From NCBI GenBank assembly GCA_046732895.1, contig JBKPNZ010000069.1, positions 1-14,022 on the forward strand: DNA of 14,022 bases, read 5' to 3'. Every line of letters starts with the position of its first letter. The first letter of the stretch is position 1. The notes below the pieces were generated by a model. It had not been told where the DNA came from, ran no database searches, and worked only from the letters and a program-made list of their open reading frames with translations. The position numbers and the translations under genes are program-made. The stretch comes from JBKPNZ01 sp046732895. Its GTDB lineage: Bacteria; Actinomycetota; Thermoleophilia; Solirubrobacterales; 70-9. This document shows positions 1 through 7,095 of this stretch, piece by piece.

Positions 1-1
1 C

Positions 2-913
2 TCGGCGTCGAAGAAGATCCTGCAGGGCGACGCGCAGGTGAACGGCGACTTCTCAACGCCGCCCACCTCGCTCAAGGAAGCCGCCACGAAGTACCCGGAT
101 CAGCTGACGCTGACCCCGTCCGGCGGTAACCGCTACATCACGTTCAACACGACGGAAAAGCCGTTCGACAACATCGACGTCCGCAAGGCCGTGATTGCAG
201 CGTCGAACCGCACCGACCTCCGCAACACGCGCGGGGGCGAGCTCGTGGGTCCGGTGGCGACCCACTTCATCCCGCCGAACTTCCCCGGATTCGAGGAAGC
301 CGGTGGCGTTGAGGGTCCGGATCTGGACTACATCCAGAACCCGAACGGCGACATGAGCGTGGCCGAGGACTACATGAAGAAGGCCGGCTACGACTCCGGT
401 AAGTGCGAGGGCGACTGCGACATCACCATGATCGGCGATGACGCACCGCCAGGCTCCGACACCGCCACGGTGTTCAAGGACCAGCTCGAGCAGCTGGGAT
501 TCAGCGTGGACTTCCAGAAGGTTGCCCACGACGTCATGTACACCAAGTTCTGCAACGTTCCCAAGAACGAGCCGAACGTCTGCCCCAACGTGGGCTGGCT
601 GAAGGACTTCCAGGACCCGCAGTCCATCCTTCAGGTGACGTTCTCCGGCGACGCAATCACGCCGTCGAACAACTCGAACTGGCCGTTGTTGGACGACCCG
701 ACGATCAACAAGGCGATCCAGAAGGCCGTGTACATCGACGACCTGGATGCACGGGCCGAGGCCTGGGGCAAGATCGATGACCAGATCATGGAACAGGCTC
801 CGGCAGTGCCGTGGGTCTGGGACAACCAGGCGAACATCGAGTCCGGTGACGTGGCCGGCGTGATCAACCAGTTCAACGCGAACTGGGATCTGTCGTTCAC
901 CTCACTGAAGTAA
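2..913 (+). CDS. ABC transporter substrate-binding protein, family 5 (peptide type), 5'-truncated
   Basis: This is the C-terminal 303 residues of an extracytoplasmic solute-binding protein of the SBP_bac_5 (DppA/OppA-like) family. It would capture peptides or similar solutes outside the membrane and deliver them to the permease encoded next. The frame is open from base 2, so the N-terminus, with any signal peptide or lipobox, lies outside the window; the GTG at 38 is internal. Family-like features are the RYITFNTT...PFDNIDVRKAV segment, in which the -DVRKA- block is typical of this family, a -SVDFQKV- strand, and a C-terminal -QAPAVPWVWDNQANI- segment. Four cysteines (in the KCEGDC and KFCNVPKNEPNVCPN stretches) could form disulfides, which fits a secreted protein. 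A strong hairpin follows the stop, and permease and ATPase genes lie downstream. Peptide specificity is inferred from the family only; nickel, opine or sugar substrates are possible. Confidence 0.9.
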   Translation, partial: SASKKILQGDAQVNGDFSTPPTSLKEAATKYPDQLTLTPSGGNRYITFNTTEKPFDNIDVRKAVIAASNRTDLRNTRGGELVGPVATHFIPPNFPGFEEAGGVEGPDLDYIQNPNGDMSVAEDYMKKAGYDSGKCEGDCDITMIGDDAPPGSDTATVFKDQLEQLGFSVDFQKVAHDVMYTKFCNVPKNEPNVCPNVGWLKDFQDPQSILQVTFSGDAITPSNNSNWPLLDDPTINKAIQKAVYIDDLDARAEAWGKIDDQIMEQAPAVPWVWDNQANIESGDVAGVINQFNANWDLSFTSLK

Positions 914-946
914 GGCGGTTCACCTGAACGCCTAGGTAATCGGGAA

Positions 947-974
947 GGGCCCCGCCGCCACGGCGGCGGGGCCC
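947..974 (+). terminator. GC-rich hairpin between binding-protein and permease genes
   Basis: Bases 947-959 and 962-974 are perfect 13-base inverted complements. In RNA this gives about 12 base pairs closed by a CACG tetraloop. It starts 33 bases after the binding-protein stop and ends 26 bases before the permease start. No T-run follows, so it is not a classic intrinsic terminator. In many ABC operons such a hairpin limits read-through or protects the upstream message, giving more binding protein than membrane parts. That role is inferred here. Confidence 0.7.
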
Positions 975-1000
975 GACCCAGACCTCGACACCACAGAAAC

Positions 1001-2011
1001 TTGCTCCGCTACATAGTCCGCCGCGTACTTTGGTGCCTCGCGATGCTGGTCATCGTCAGCGCGGTGGTGTTCATGATCTTCTACATCTTTCCCACCGCGG
1101 ATTCGGCGACTCTGCGGGCGGGCCGCAACGCCAACCCGGCGCAGATCGAGATCCTGCGCAAGCAACTGGGGCTCGACGATTCGATGCTGACCCAGTTCCT
1201 GCGCTATCTGACCCAGGTCTTCACGCCGTTCTCGTGGTTCGGGGCCGACCAGTACAACGGCGGCACCGGCCCGTTCAACTTCGGCATCTCGATCTTCCAG
1301 TCGAACACGCCGGTGAAGGACATCATCCTCGAGCGCATCCCGGTGACGGCGTACCTCGTCGCGGGGTCGGTCGTGATCTGGCTCGCGATCGGAATCCCGG
1401 TCGGGATCATCTCCGCCGTCCGCCGCCGCTCGCTGCTCGACCGCGCCACGATGATCACGTCGCTGACGTTCATCTCGGCGCCGGTTTTCTGGCTGGGCCT
1501 CGTGGCCCTCTACCTCTTCGCCCAGGATGTCGGGCAGATCCCGATCTTCCCGGGCATCGGCAGCTACGCCAGCGCGACCGACTTCTGGGGCCACGTCGGC
1601 TCCCTGCTTCTGCCCTGGATGGTCCTGGCGGCGGCGACGGCCGCGATCTACGCCCGGTACTTACGCTCGCAGATGATCGACGTGATGAGCGAGGACTACA
1701 TCCGCACGGCACGGGCCAAGGGCCTGCCGGAGAGTACGGTGATCATGCGCCATGGGCTTCGCAGCGCCATCACCCCCCTTGTCACCCTGCTCGGGCTCGA
1801 CATCGGCACCCTGCTCGCCGGCAACGCGATCCTCACCGAGTCCGTCTTCAACCTGCCCGGGATCGGCAAGGAGCTGGTGACCGCGATTCAGCGCTCCGAC
1901 CTCGTCGTGATCCAGGGCATCGTGCTGTTCGGTGCCTTCTTCATCGTCATCTTCAACCTGATCGTTGACATCCTCTACGCCTATCTGGACCCGCGGGTGA
2001 GATACCAATGA
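1001..2011 (+). CDS. ABC transporter permease, DppB/OppB type
   Basis: A 336-residue inner-membrane permease of the DppB/OppB branch (BPD_transp_1 family), forming half of the transmembrane channel of a peptide-type importer. The N-terminus (MLRYIVRRVLW, then a hydrophobic helix to about residue 30) is the typical DppB beginning, which supports the TTG start at 1001 although no clear ribosome-binding site precedes it. Further helices lie near 115-140, 152-174, 200-220, 258-280 and 300-328. The cytoplasmic EAA coupling loop is at about 233-262 (ARAKGLPESTVIMRHGLRSA), where the ATPases dock. The length matches the family norm (about 310-340). The stop overlaps the next start by 4 bases, so translation is probably coupled. 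Its usual partner, a DppC-type permease, is not next to it. Confidence 0.93.
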   Translation: MLRYIVRRVLWCLAMLVIVSAVVFMIFYIFPTADSATLRAGRNANPAQIEILRKQLGLDDSMLTQFLRYLTQVFTPFSWFGADQYNGGTGPFNFGISIFQSNTPVKDIILERIPVTAYLVAGSVVIWLAIGIPVGIISAVRRRSLLDRATMITSLTFISAPVFWLGLVALYLFAQDVGQIPIFPGIGSYASATDFWGHVGSLLLPWMVLAAATAAIYARYLRSQMIDVMSEDYIRTARAKGLPESTVIMRHGLRSAITPLVTLLGLDIGTLLAGNAILTESVFNLPGIGKELVTAIQRSDLVVIQGIVLFGAFFIVIFNLIVDILYAYLDPRVRYQ

Positions 2012-3051
2012 GCGCAATGAGCGAGCCGATCCTTCGCGTTCAGGACCTGCACGTCAACTTCGCCACCGACGACGGCATCGTGAAAGCGGTCGACGGCGTC
2101 TCGTTCGACGTCTACAAGGGCAAGACCCTGGGCATCGTCGGGGAGTCCGGATCCGGCAAGAGCGTCACCAACCTCACCGTCCTCGGACTGACTCGCTCCG
2201 ACAACGCCGAGATCTCGGGGCAGATCACCTACCAGGACAGGGACCTGGTGGCACTCGACAACGACGGTCTGCGCGTGGTCCGCGGCAACCAGATCTCGAT
2301 GATCTTCCAGGACCCGCTGTCGTCCCTGCACCCCTTCTACAAGGTCGGCAAGCAGCTCGTCGAAGCGATCCAGGTCCACCAGGACCTCGGCGACGAGGAG
2401 GCGAAGGCGCGTGCCGTCGAGCTCTTGGGGCTCGTCGGCATCCCCGATCCGAAGCGCCGCGTCGACGAGTACCCGCACGAGTTCTCGGGCGGGATGCGCC
2501 AGCGCGCGATGATCGCGATGGCGCTCACGAACGACCCCGAGATCCTGATCGCGGACGAGCCGACCACCGCGCTCGACGTGACGATCCAGGCCCAGATCCT
2601 GCGCCTGATCGCCCGCCTGCAGGAGGACCTGGGCATGGCCGTCGTCATGATCACCCACGACCTGGGCGTGATCGCCGAGGTGGCTGACGACGTGCTCGTC
2701 ATGTACGGGGGGCGTATCGTCGAGTCCGGAACGCTGGACGAGATCTTCTACAACCCGCAGCACCCATACACGTGGGGCCTGCTCGGCTCGCTGACGCGCA
2801 TCGACCGCCCGCGCGTCAGCCGCTTGGCGCAGATCCAGGGCCAGCCGCCTTCGCTCGTCGCGCCGCCCCAGGGCTGCCACTTCCGCCCGCGCTGCCCGCA
2901 TGCCTTCGACAAGTGCACCGAGGTGCCCGGGCTCGAGATCCGGGGCGGCGGCCCAGGGCACGAGGACCGCTGCTGGCTCACCCCCGAGCAGAAGAAGACC
3001 CTGCGAGTCGTGGAGAGCGGCGAGATCGGATTGGAGGCGCCCGCCGCATGA
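2008..3051 (+). CDS. ABC transporter ATP-binding protein, DppD/OppD type
   Basis: A 347-residue cytoplasmic ATPase that powers the peptide-type importer. Visible motifs in order are Walker A GESGSGKS (45-52), Q-loop glutamine 101, signature FSGGMRQR (159-166), Walker B ILIADEP (179-185), D-loop ALD (188-190) and switch histidine 217. All catalytic residues are present. The C-terminal oligopeptide/dipeptide-transporter extension (about 235-325) has cysteines 290, 296, 303 and 322. This pattern has been linked to an iron-sulfur cluster in some OppD/DppD proteins; that is recollected family knowledge and has not been shown for this protein. The ATG at 2008 overlaps the permease stop as ATGA, and a GGTGAG lies just upstream; an in-frame ATG at 2017 is a possible alternative. 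The next gene also starts with an ATGA overlap. Confidence 0.95.
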   Translation: MSAMSEPILRVQDLHVNFATDDGIVKAVDGVSFDVYKGKTLGIVGESGSGKSVTNLTVLGLTRSDNAEISGQITYQDRDLVALDNDGLRVVRGNQISMIFQDPLSSLHPFYKVGKQLVEAIQVHQDLGDEEAKARAVELLGLVGIPDPKRRVDEYPHEFSGGMRQRAMIAMALTNDPEILIADEPTTALDVTIQAQILRLIARLQEDLGMAVVMITHDLGVIAEVADDVLVMYGGRIVESGTLDEIFYNPQHPYTWGLLGSLTRIDRPRVSRLAQIQGQPPSLVAPPQGCHFRPRCPHAFDKCTEVPGLEIRGGGPGHEDRCWLTPEQKKTLRVVESGEIGLEAPAA

Positions 3052-4145
3052 GTGATGCAACCGAGTCCACGGCACCCTCGGCCGCCGAGATCGAGGCCAG
3101 TCAGCCGGGCGCGCACACCGACGCGCTGCTCGAGGTCGAGCACCTCGTCAAGCACTTCCCGATCAAGTCCGGGATCCTGATCGACCGCCAGGTGGGCGCG
3201 GTCCAAGCCGTCGACGACGTCTCCTTCAGCGTCGCGCCGGGCGAGACCCTCGGCCTGGTCGGCGAGTCCGGGTGCGGCAAGTCCACCCTCGCGCGGACGA
3301 TCCTGCAGCTGCTCGAGCCCACGTCCGGCTCGGTGCACTTCCAGGGTCAGGACATCGTCGGGCTCAAGGGCAAGGACCTCCAGCGCCTGCGCCGTCAGAT
3401 GCAGATGGTCTTCCAGGACCCCTACGCTTCGCTCAACCCGCGCAAGCGCGTCTCCCAGATCGTCGGCGAGCCGCTGGTCCTCCACGGTGAGGCGTCGCGC
3501 AGCCAGCTGAAGCCGCGTGTCCAGGAGCTGCTCGAGCGGGTTGGGCTCAACCCCGAGCACTACACGCGCTACCCGCACGAGTTCTCCGGCGGCCAGCGCC
3601 AGCGGATCGGGGTGGCGCGGGCGCTCGCCCTGCAGCCCAAGCTGATCATCGCCGACGAGCCGGTCTCTGCCCTCGATGTCTCGATCCAGGCGCAGATCAT
3701 CAACCTGCTCGAGGACCTCCAGAACGAGTTCGACCTCACCTACATCTTCGTGGCCCACGACCTGGGCGTCGTCCGCCATGTCTCCGACCGAATCGCGGTC
3801 ATGTACCTCGGGAAGATCGTCGAGATCGGGCCCGCCGAGGAGGTCTACTCGAACCCGATCCATCCGTACACGCTCTCGCTGCTCTCGGCGGTGCCGATCC
3901 CGGACCCGCGCGAGAACGCGAACCGCAAGCCGATGGTGCTGGAGGGCGACGTTCCGAGCCCGGCCAACCCGCCGTCGGCGTGCCGCTTCCACACGCGCTG
4001 CCCCTACGCGACCGAGATCTGCTCAGACGTCGAGCCCGAGCTGATCCACCACGGCCGCGGCCACTGGGCCGCGTGCCATCACCCGCTCAATCGCGAGCAC
4101 CCCGAGGCTCAACGCGAAGTCGCGCCGGGCGTCACGAGCGCCTGA
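3048..4145 (+). CDS. ABC transporter ATP-binding protein, DppF/OppF type
   Basis: A 365-residue second ATPase, expected to pair with the DppD-type subunit as a heterodimer. Motifs are Walker A GESGCGKST (72-80), Q-loop glutamine 123, signature FSGGQRQR (179-186), Walker B LIIADEP (199-205), D-loop ALD and switch histidine 237. The DppF-typical phrases VFQDPYASLNPR and RYPHEFSGGQRQRIGVARAL are intact. The C-terminal extension carries cysteines 312, 318, 325 and 343, the same spacing idea as in the neighbour. The frame is open further upstream inside the previous gene, but the ATG at 3048 is chosen because it gives a 4-base ATGA overlap, follows a GGAGG at 3033-3037 with a 10-base spacer, and gives the expected length. 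It is the last visible gene of the importer operon and ends 15 bases before a convergent gene. Confidence 0.95.
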   Translation: MSDATESTAPSAAEIEASQPGAHTDALLEVEHLVKHFPIKSGILIDRQVGAVQAVDDVSFSVAPGETLGLVGESGCGKSTLARTILQLLEPTSGSVHFQGQDIVGLKGKDLQRLRRQMQMVFQDPYASLNPRKRVSQIVGEPLVLHGEASRSQLKPRVQELLERVGLNPEHYTRYPHEFSGGQRQRIGVARALALQPKLIIADEPVSALDVSIQAQIINLLEDLQNEFDLTYIFVAHDLGVVRHVSDRIAVMYLGKIVEIGPAEEVYSNPIHPYTLSLLSAVPIPDPRENANRKPMVLEGDVPSPANPPSACRFHTRCPYATEICSDVEPELIHHGRGHWAACHHPLNREHPEAQREVAPGVTSA

Positions 4146-4160
4146 GCGCTTCGCGAGCGG

Positions 4161-5219
4161 CTAGATGCCGAGGTCGGCGGCCGACTGCGCCGGCAGCGGC
4201 GGCGCCTGCGCCTTGACGGCGGTCGGCTCGAGGCCGCGCTTCGCTGGGCGGCGCACCTTGAGGTACTGGGCGAGCCAGTAGGAGCCGACGACGAGCACAG
4301 CGGCGAGGACCTGGGCGGCGATCGTCTCCCAGTAGGAGTAGATCTCGAACCACGAGCCCATCCACTCGGGGACGGTGAACGGGGTCTCGTGCCGCGGTAG
4401 CCAGCCCAGATCGACGAACGACAGGGCGGTGCCACCGATCATCACGACCATCACGCAGCCGACCAGGACGCCCGTGAGGACGAGCATCCGCCGATACGGC
4501 AGGCGGTGGTGAAGCCAGAAGGTGAGGACGCCGACGGCGGCCGTGCCGGCGAGGCCGAGGGCGACGCCCTCGAGCACCGTCCCCGTGCCGTTCTGAAGCT
4601 GGAGGTTCTGGAGGAAGAGGACGACCTCGAAGCCCTCGCGGTAGACGCTCGTGAAGCCGAGCATCACGAGGCCGAGCGTGGCGCCGATGCCCGCGCTTGC
4701 CAGGAGCTGGCGCCGGCGGCGATGGTGGCGACCGATCCACTCGGTCCAGTAGACGCGGTGCACGAACCAGTTGAGGACCAGGAGCAAGACCACGATGGCG
4801 AGGAAGCCGGTGATCGCCTCGAGCCGCGGCCCGAGCGGGCTGGCGACGTCGAGGATGGCCTGGGCGATGAACCAGGTGACGATGGTCGCGCCGAAGGCCG
4901 CCGCGGCACCGGCGACGACGGGGCGGCGCCGGCCCTTGTTGACGCCGAGGAAGCTGGCGGTGACCGCCGCGAAGATCAGCACGGCTTCCAGGCCCTCGCG
5001 GAAGACGATCGCCGCGCTGTTGAAGACGACGCTGGCGTGACTCTGATGGCCCTGAACCTCTGTAGGGTCCACGGGCCCGGTCTCGGCGGTCGCCATCAGA
5101 TAGACGAGGGTGGCGACAAAGCCGAGCCCTGCCACCCACCAGGCGAGGCGGGTGAGGCGCGAGGCGCGCTCGGCACTCGCGGCCTTCAGCCTCTTCGTCT
5201 CGGACGTTCCCTGGCTCAC
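4161..5219 (-). CDS. FTR1 family iron permease (EfeU-like)
   Basis: A 352-residue multi-spanning membrane protein of the FTR1/EfeU family, which moves iron across the cytoplasmic membrane. The two family REXLE-type motifs are clear: REGLE at 74-78 and REGFE at 194-198, each inside a hydrophobic helix as expected for iron-handling acidic residues. An additional helix at about 24-44 precedes the core, making the protein longer than the roughly 270-280 residues usual for EfeU. The C-terminal tail (about 325-352) is proline/alanine-rich and probably cytoplasmic. The start is a GTG at 5219 that lies one base downstream of a 16-base perfect palindrome, so the message may have a very short leader or be leaderless; a weak AGGG in the palindrome could be the ribosome site. 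No EfeO or EfeB partner is adjacent. Regulation by iron is inferred. Confidence 0.88.
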   Translation of the reverse strand: MSQGTSETKRLKAASAERASRLTRLAWWVAGLGFVATLVYLMATAETGPVDPTEVQGHQSHASVVFNSAAIVFREGLEAVLIFAAVTASFLGVNKGRRRPVVAGAAAAFGATIVTWFIAQAILDVASPLGPRLEAITGFLAIVVLLLVLNWFVHRVYWTEWIGRHHRRRRQLLASAGIGATLGLVMLGFTSVYREGFEVVLFLQNLQLQNGTGTVLEGVALGLAGTAAVGVLTFWLHHRLPYRRMLVLTGVLVGCVMVVMIGGTALSFVDLGWLPRHETPFTVPEWMGSWFEIYSYWETIAAQVLAAVLVVGSYWLAQYLKVRRPAKRGLEPTAVKAQAPPLPAQSAADLGI

Positions 5220-5220
5220 G

Positions 5221-5236
5221 GTTAGGGCACCCTAAC
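5221..5236. promoter_or_regulatory. Perfect 16-bp palindrome, candidate iron-box operator
   Basis: The sequence GTTAGGGCACCCTAAC is a perfect 7+2+7 inverted repeat. It lies between the divergent iron permease (start at 5219) and the hydroxylase-like gene (start at 5251 or 5287). The TTAGG/CCTAA half-sites resemble those of IdeR/DtxR iron boxes, but their spacing (4 bases) is shorter than in the 19-bp IdeR consensus. A Fur, MntR or other metal regulator is also possible. Its place next to an iron permease supports metal control. Confidence 0.6.
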
Positions 5237-5250
5237 AGAAACCCAACCGG

Positions 5251-5976
5251 ATGGGTCGGACATCCGATCCGCGATCATTTGGGTTGATGGCTGCCCGGTA
5301 CGGACGGGAGGTGAAGACGCTCGCTGACGCGCGGCGCGAGTTTGCCCACAAGCGCTCGCCATGGATCATCGCCGCCGGCCTCCTCGCGCTGATCGCGCTG
5401 CGCCTGGCTCTCGGCGACTTCGGCTGGGCGGACCTCCTCGCCGCCGCGATCCTGCTCGTCGTCTATCCGTTCGGCGAGTGGGCGATCCACGTGTACCTCC
5501 TGCACTGGCGCCCGACCACCGTCCGCGGGCGCCGGATCGACCCGCCCGCCGCCCGTGCGCATCGCGAGCACCACGCCGAGCCGAATGACCTCTCGATCAT
5601 CCTGCTGGCGCCGATCGAGCTCGCACAGCTCCTGTTCCTGGCGGTGCCCGTGACGATCGGCCTCGTCGCGCTGGTCTGGGCAGCCGTCACGGGCGCGCCG
5701 CCGCTGGGCCCCATGGTGAGCGCCGGGATCGCGGCGTATGCGGCGATCGGTGTGTATGAGTGGACGCACTTCCTCATTCACACCGCCCACCGGCCGCGGT
5801 CGCGTTACTACCGCGCCGTCTGGCGCAACCACCGTCTCCACCACTTCAAGAACGAGCACTACTGGCACGGGATCACGAACGACCTCTCCGACAGGGTGCT
5901 GGGCACCGCCCCGGATCAACGAGAGGTCGAGCGCTCAGCGACAGCGCGGACGCTCGACGCCGGTCCGACGGGCTAG
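5251..5976 (+). CDS. Fatty acid hydroxylase superfamily (sterol desaturase-like) membrane protein
   Basis: A predicted integral-membrane, histidine-rich di-iron oxygenase of the FA_hydroxylase/sterol desaturase superfamily, 241 residues from the ATG at 5251. The histidine clusters are in family order: H80 and H85 (HX4H), H104-X2-H107-H108, H173 and H177 plus H180, H194-X2-H197-H198, then H203 and H206. These would hold two iron atoms at the cytoplasmic face. Hydrophobic segments lie near 38-54, 60-76, 115-147 and 155-175. An ATG at 5287 (229 residues) is an equally possible start; neither has a clear ribosome site. The substrate (fatty acyl, sterol or carotenoid) cannot be told from sequence. 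It diverges from an iron permease across a shared palindrome, consistent with a link between iron supply and an iron enzyme. Its stop overlaps the convergent gene's stop. Confidence 0.82.
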   Translation: MGRTSDPRSFGLMAARYGREVKTLADARREFAHKRSPWIIAAGLLALIALRLALGDFGWADLLAAAILLVVYPFGEWAIHVYLLHWRPTTVRGRRIDPPAARAHREHHAEPNDLSIILLAPIELAQLLFLAVPVTIGLVALVWAAVTGAPPLGPMVSAGIAAYAAIGVYEWTHFLIHTAHRPRSRYYRAVWRNHRLHHFKNEHYWHGITNDLSDRVLGTAPDQREVERSATARTLDAGPTG

Positions 5977-6398
5977 TCGCCGGCCCGATCCGCCCGCAGC
6001 TGCAGGACGGCAACCGAGAAGTACGCGGCGGCGAAGCTGAAGTGAAGAACCGCGTCAGCCTCGTTGTGGGGAAAGGCGAGCAGCTCGGCAGGCCGTGTGT
6101 CGACCAGGGCCCAGATCGCGGTCACCACGAGGAGAGCTCCGGCGTAGAGCGCGAAGAAGAGCGCCCAGTTTGGGCGCAGGCACATGAGAAAGCCCGGCCC
6201 GACTAGCAGGAAGCCCGAGAGGGCATGCCAGCCGTTGAAGTCGACCCCGAGCACCTGCACCGCGGTGGCGTCGGCGCCCGTCGCGAAGTCGGGATTGGCG
6301 ATCAGGCCGGCGACGCTCCAGGCCGTGAGCACCGCCGACACCGCAAGCACGCCCTTCTGGGCAATCGTCCACTCGGAGCGCACGGCCGCTGCCTCCAT
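5973..6398 (-). CDS. DUF4383-like four-helix membrane protein
   Basis: A 141-residue predicted membrane protein with helices at about 13-33, 58-74, 77-99 and 113-133. The NGWHALSGFL segment opening helix 2 and the HNEADAVLHFSFA segment opening helix 4 match the pattern of DUF4383 proteins, which are common in actinobacteria and have no settled function. The start at 6398 (ATG after a GGCGGGG stretch) is preferred over a TTG at 6452, which would add 18 residues of non-membrane sequence with a poor start context. The last codon and the stop share the CTAG at 5973-5976 with the convergent hydroxylase gene, so the two coding regions overlap by 4 bases. The family call is by pattern recall only. 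Confidence 0.72.
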   Translation of the reverse strand: MEAAAVRSEWTIAQKGVLAVSAVLTAWSVAGLIANPDFATGADATAVQVLGVDFNGWHALSGFLLVGPGFLMCLRPNWALFFALYAGALLVVTAIWALVDTRPAELLAFPHNEADAVLHFSFAAAYFSVAVLQLRADRAGD

Positions 6399-6467
6399 CC
6401 CCGCCACCCTAGCCTGCGCGGGCGCCGCCGTTGTGTGACATGCCACAAGCAAGCTTTTCGCCCCGCG

Positions 6468-6515
6468 CCGAACGTGCGTTAGTGCCCCCTATAGGCGGTC
6501 CGTTCGCACGTTCGG
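6468..6515. repeat. Pair of 11-bp inverted repeats upstream of the basic-protein gene
   Basis: CCGAACGTGCG at 6468-6478 and CGCACGTTCGG at 6505-6515 are exact reverse complements separated by 26 bases. Their centres are 37 bases apart. The second arm ends 5 bases before the -35-like element at 6521. They lie between two divergent genes, so they could be two operator sites for one regulator or a looped mRNA element. No regulator can be named. Confidence 0.6.
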
Positions 6516-6520
6516 TGGGC

Positions 6521-6544
6521 GTTTCCTCGGGGTGGGCTCGGGTA
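6521..6544 (+). promoter_or_regulatory. Candidate SigF/SigB-type stress promoter
   Basis: GTTT at 6521-6524 and GGGTA at 6540-6544 are separated by 15 bases. This fits the GTTT-N15-17-GGGTA form known for mycobacterial SigF and related SigB-group sigma factors. Transcription would start near 6551 and leave a leader of about 44 bases before the ATG at 6595. The match is short and could be chance in GC-rich DNA, but position and orientation suit the downstream gene. Confidence 0.5.
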
Positions 6545-6594
6545 GCGCGCTTGTTACAGGTAATGAAGTCGAACGAGAGACGGTGATTCAGACA

Positions 6595-7068
6595 ATGGCT
6601 ACCCAGACCGAGAACCAGCGCAAGGCAGCCGCGCAGAAGGCGGCAGCGACGCGCCGGCAGAACGCTGCGAATCGCAGCCGCTCGGCCCGTAAGGCAGCCG
6701 AGACCCGTGCGCGACGGCAGATGAACCTCGTCCAGGCCGCCGGCCTGCAGGCCGAGCGAGCGGGCGACATCGCCCTCGGCGCGGCCCTGACGGCTCGCGA
6801 CAACGTCGCCGACACCGCCCGGAAGTTCAATGATCCGGGACGCGAGTGGAAGCGCCTTCGCGAGCGCGTCGACTCCAACGCGAAGCGCTTTGAGCGTCGC
6901 GGCGCCCAGGTTCGCAAGCGCGGTCAGCGCCGCGTGACGCAGACGCTGCGCCGCACCCGGCGCGACGTCGAGCGCCAGGTCAATCAGACCCAGCGGGATG
7001 TCGAGCGCACCGTCGCCGACGCCCGCTCCGGCGCCGAGGACCTGGCCGGCCGAGTCACCCCTGGCTGA
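6595..7068 (+). CDS. Small basic Ala/Arg-rich protein, histone- or LEA-like (hypothetical)
   Basis: I do not recognise a named family. The protein has 157 residues and is strongly basic and rich in Ala, Arg, Gln and Glu, with no predicted membrane segment and no cysteine. Residues 9-42 hold repeated KAA-x-TR-type units (KAAATRRQ and KAAETRARRQ), like the tails of bacterial histone-like proteins. Residues 44-80 form an amphipathic alanine-rich helix, and residues 85-157 form a charged helix containing the repeat RDVERQV / RDVERTV. This resembles DNA-binding tails, LEA or HBHA-type helices. The ATG at 6595 is chosen because the low-complexity protein begins there; a GTG at 6583 just after a GAGAGAC is a reasonable alternative. 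A SigF-like promoter lies upstream and a terminator follows, so it is probably a single-gene transcript. A stress-related nucleoid or protective role is a guess. Confidence 0.75.
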   Translation: MATQTENQRKAAAQKAAATRRQNAANRSRSARKAAETRARRQMNLVQAAGLQAERAGDIALGAALTARDNVADTARKFNDPGREWKRLRERVDSNAKRFERRGAQVRKRGQRRVTQTLRRTRRDVERQVNQTQRDVERTVADARSGAEDLAGRVTPG

Positions 7069-7095
7069 CACGCATCAACCAGACCGGGATAACGG

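Noticed and set aside
1981..3992. Long minus-strand open frames opposite the ABC ATPase genes
   Set aside because: They are Arg/Asp/Val/Leu-rich shadows of high-GC genes with intact Walker motifs on the plus strand.
4125..4165. Terminator between the convergent DppF-type and iron permease genes
   Set aside because: Only a 5-6 base stem (AGCGC/GCGCT) and no T-run; too weak to call.
6431..6448. TTGTG-N8-CACAA inverted repeat as a CRP-type site upstream of the DUF4383-like gene
   Set aside because: Only 5-base arms and spacing unlike the TGTGA-N6-TCACA consensus; could be chance.
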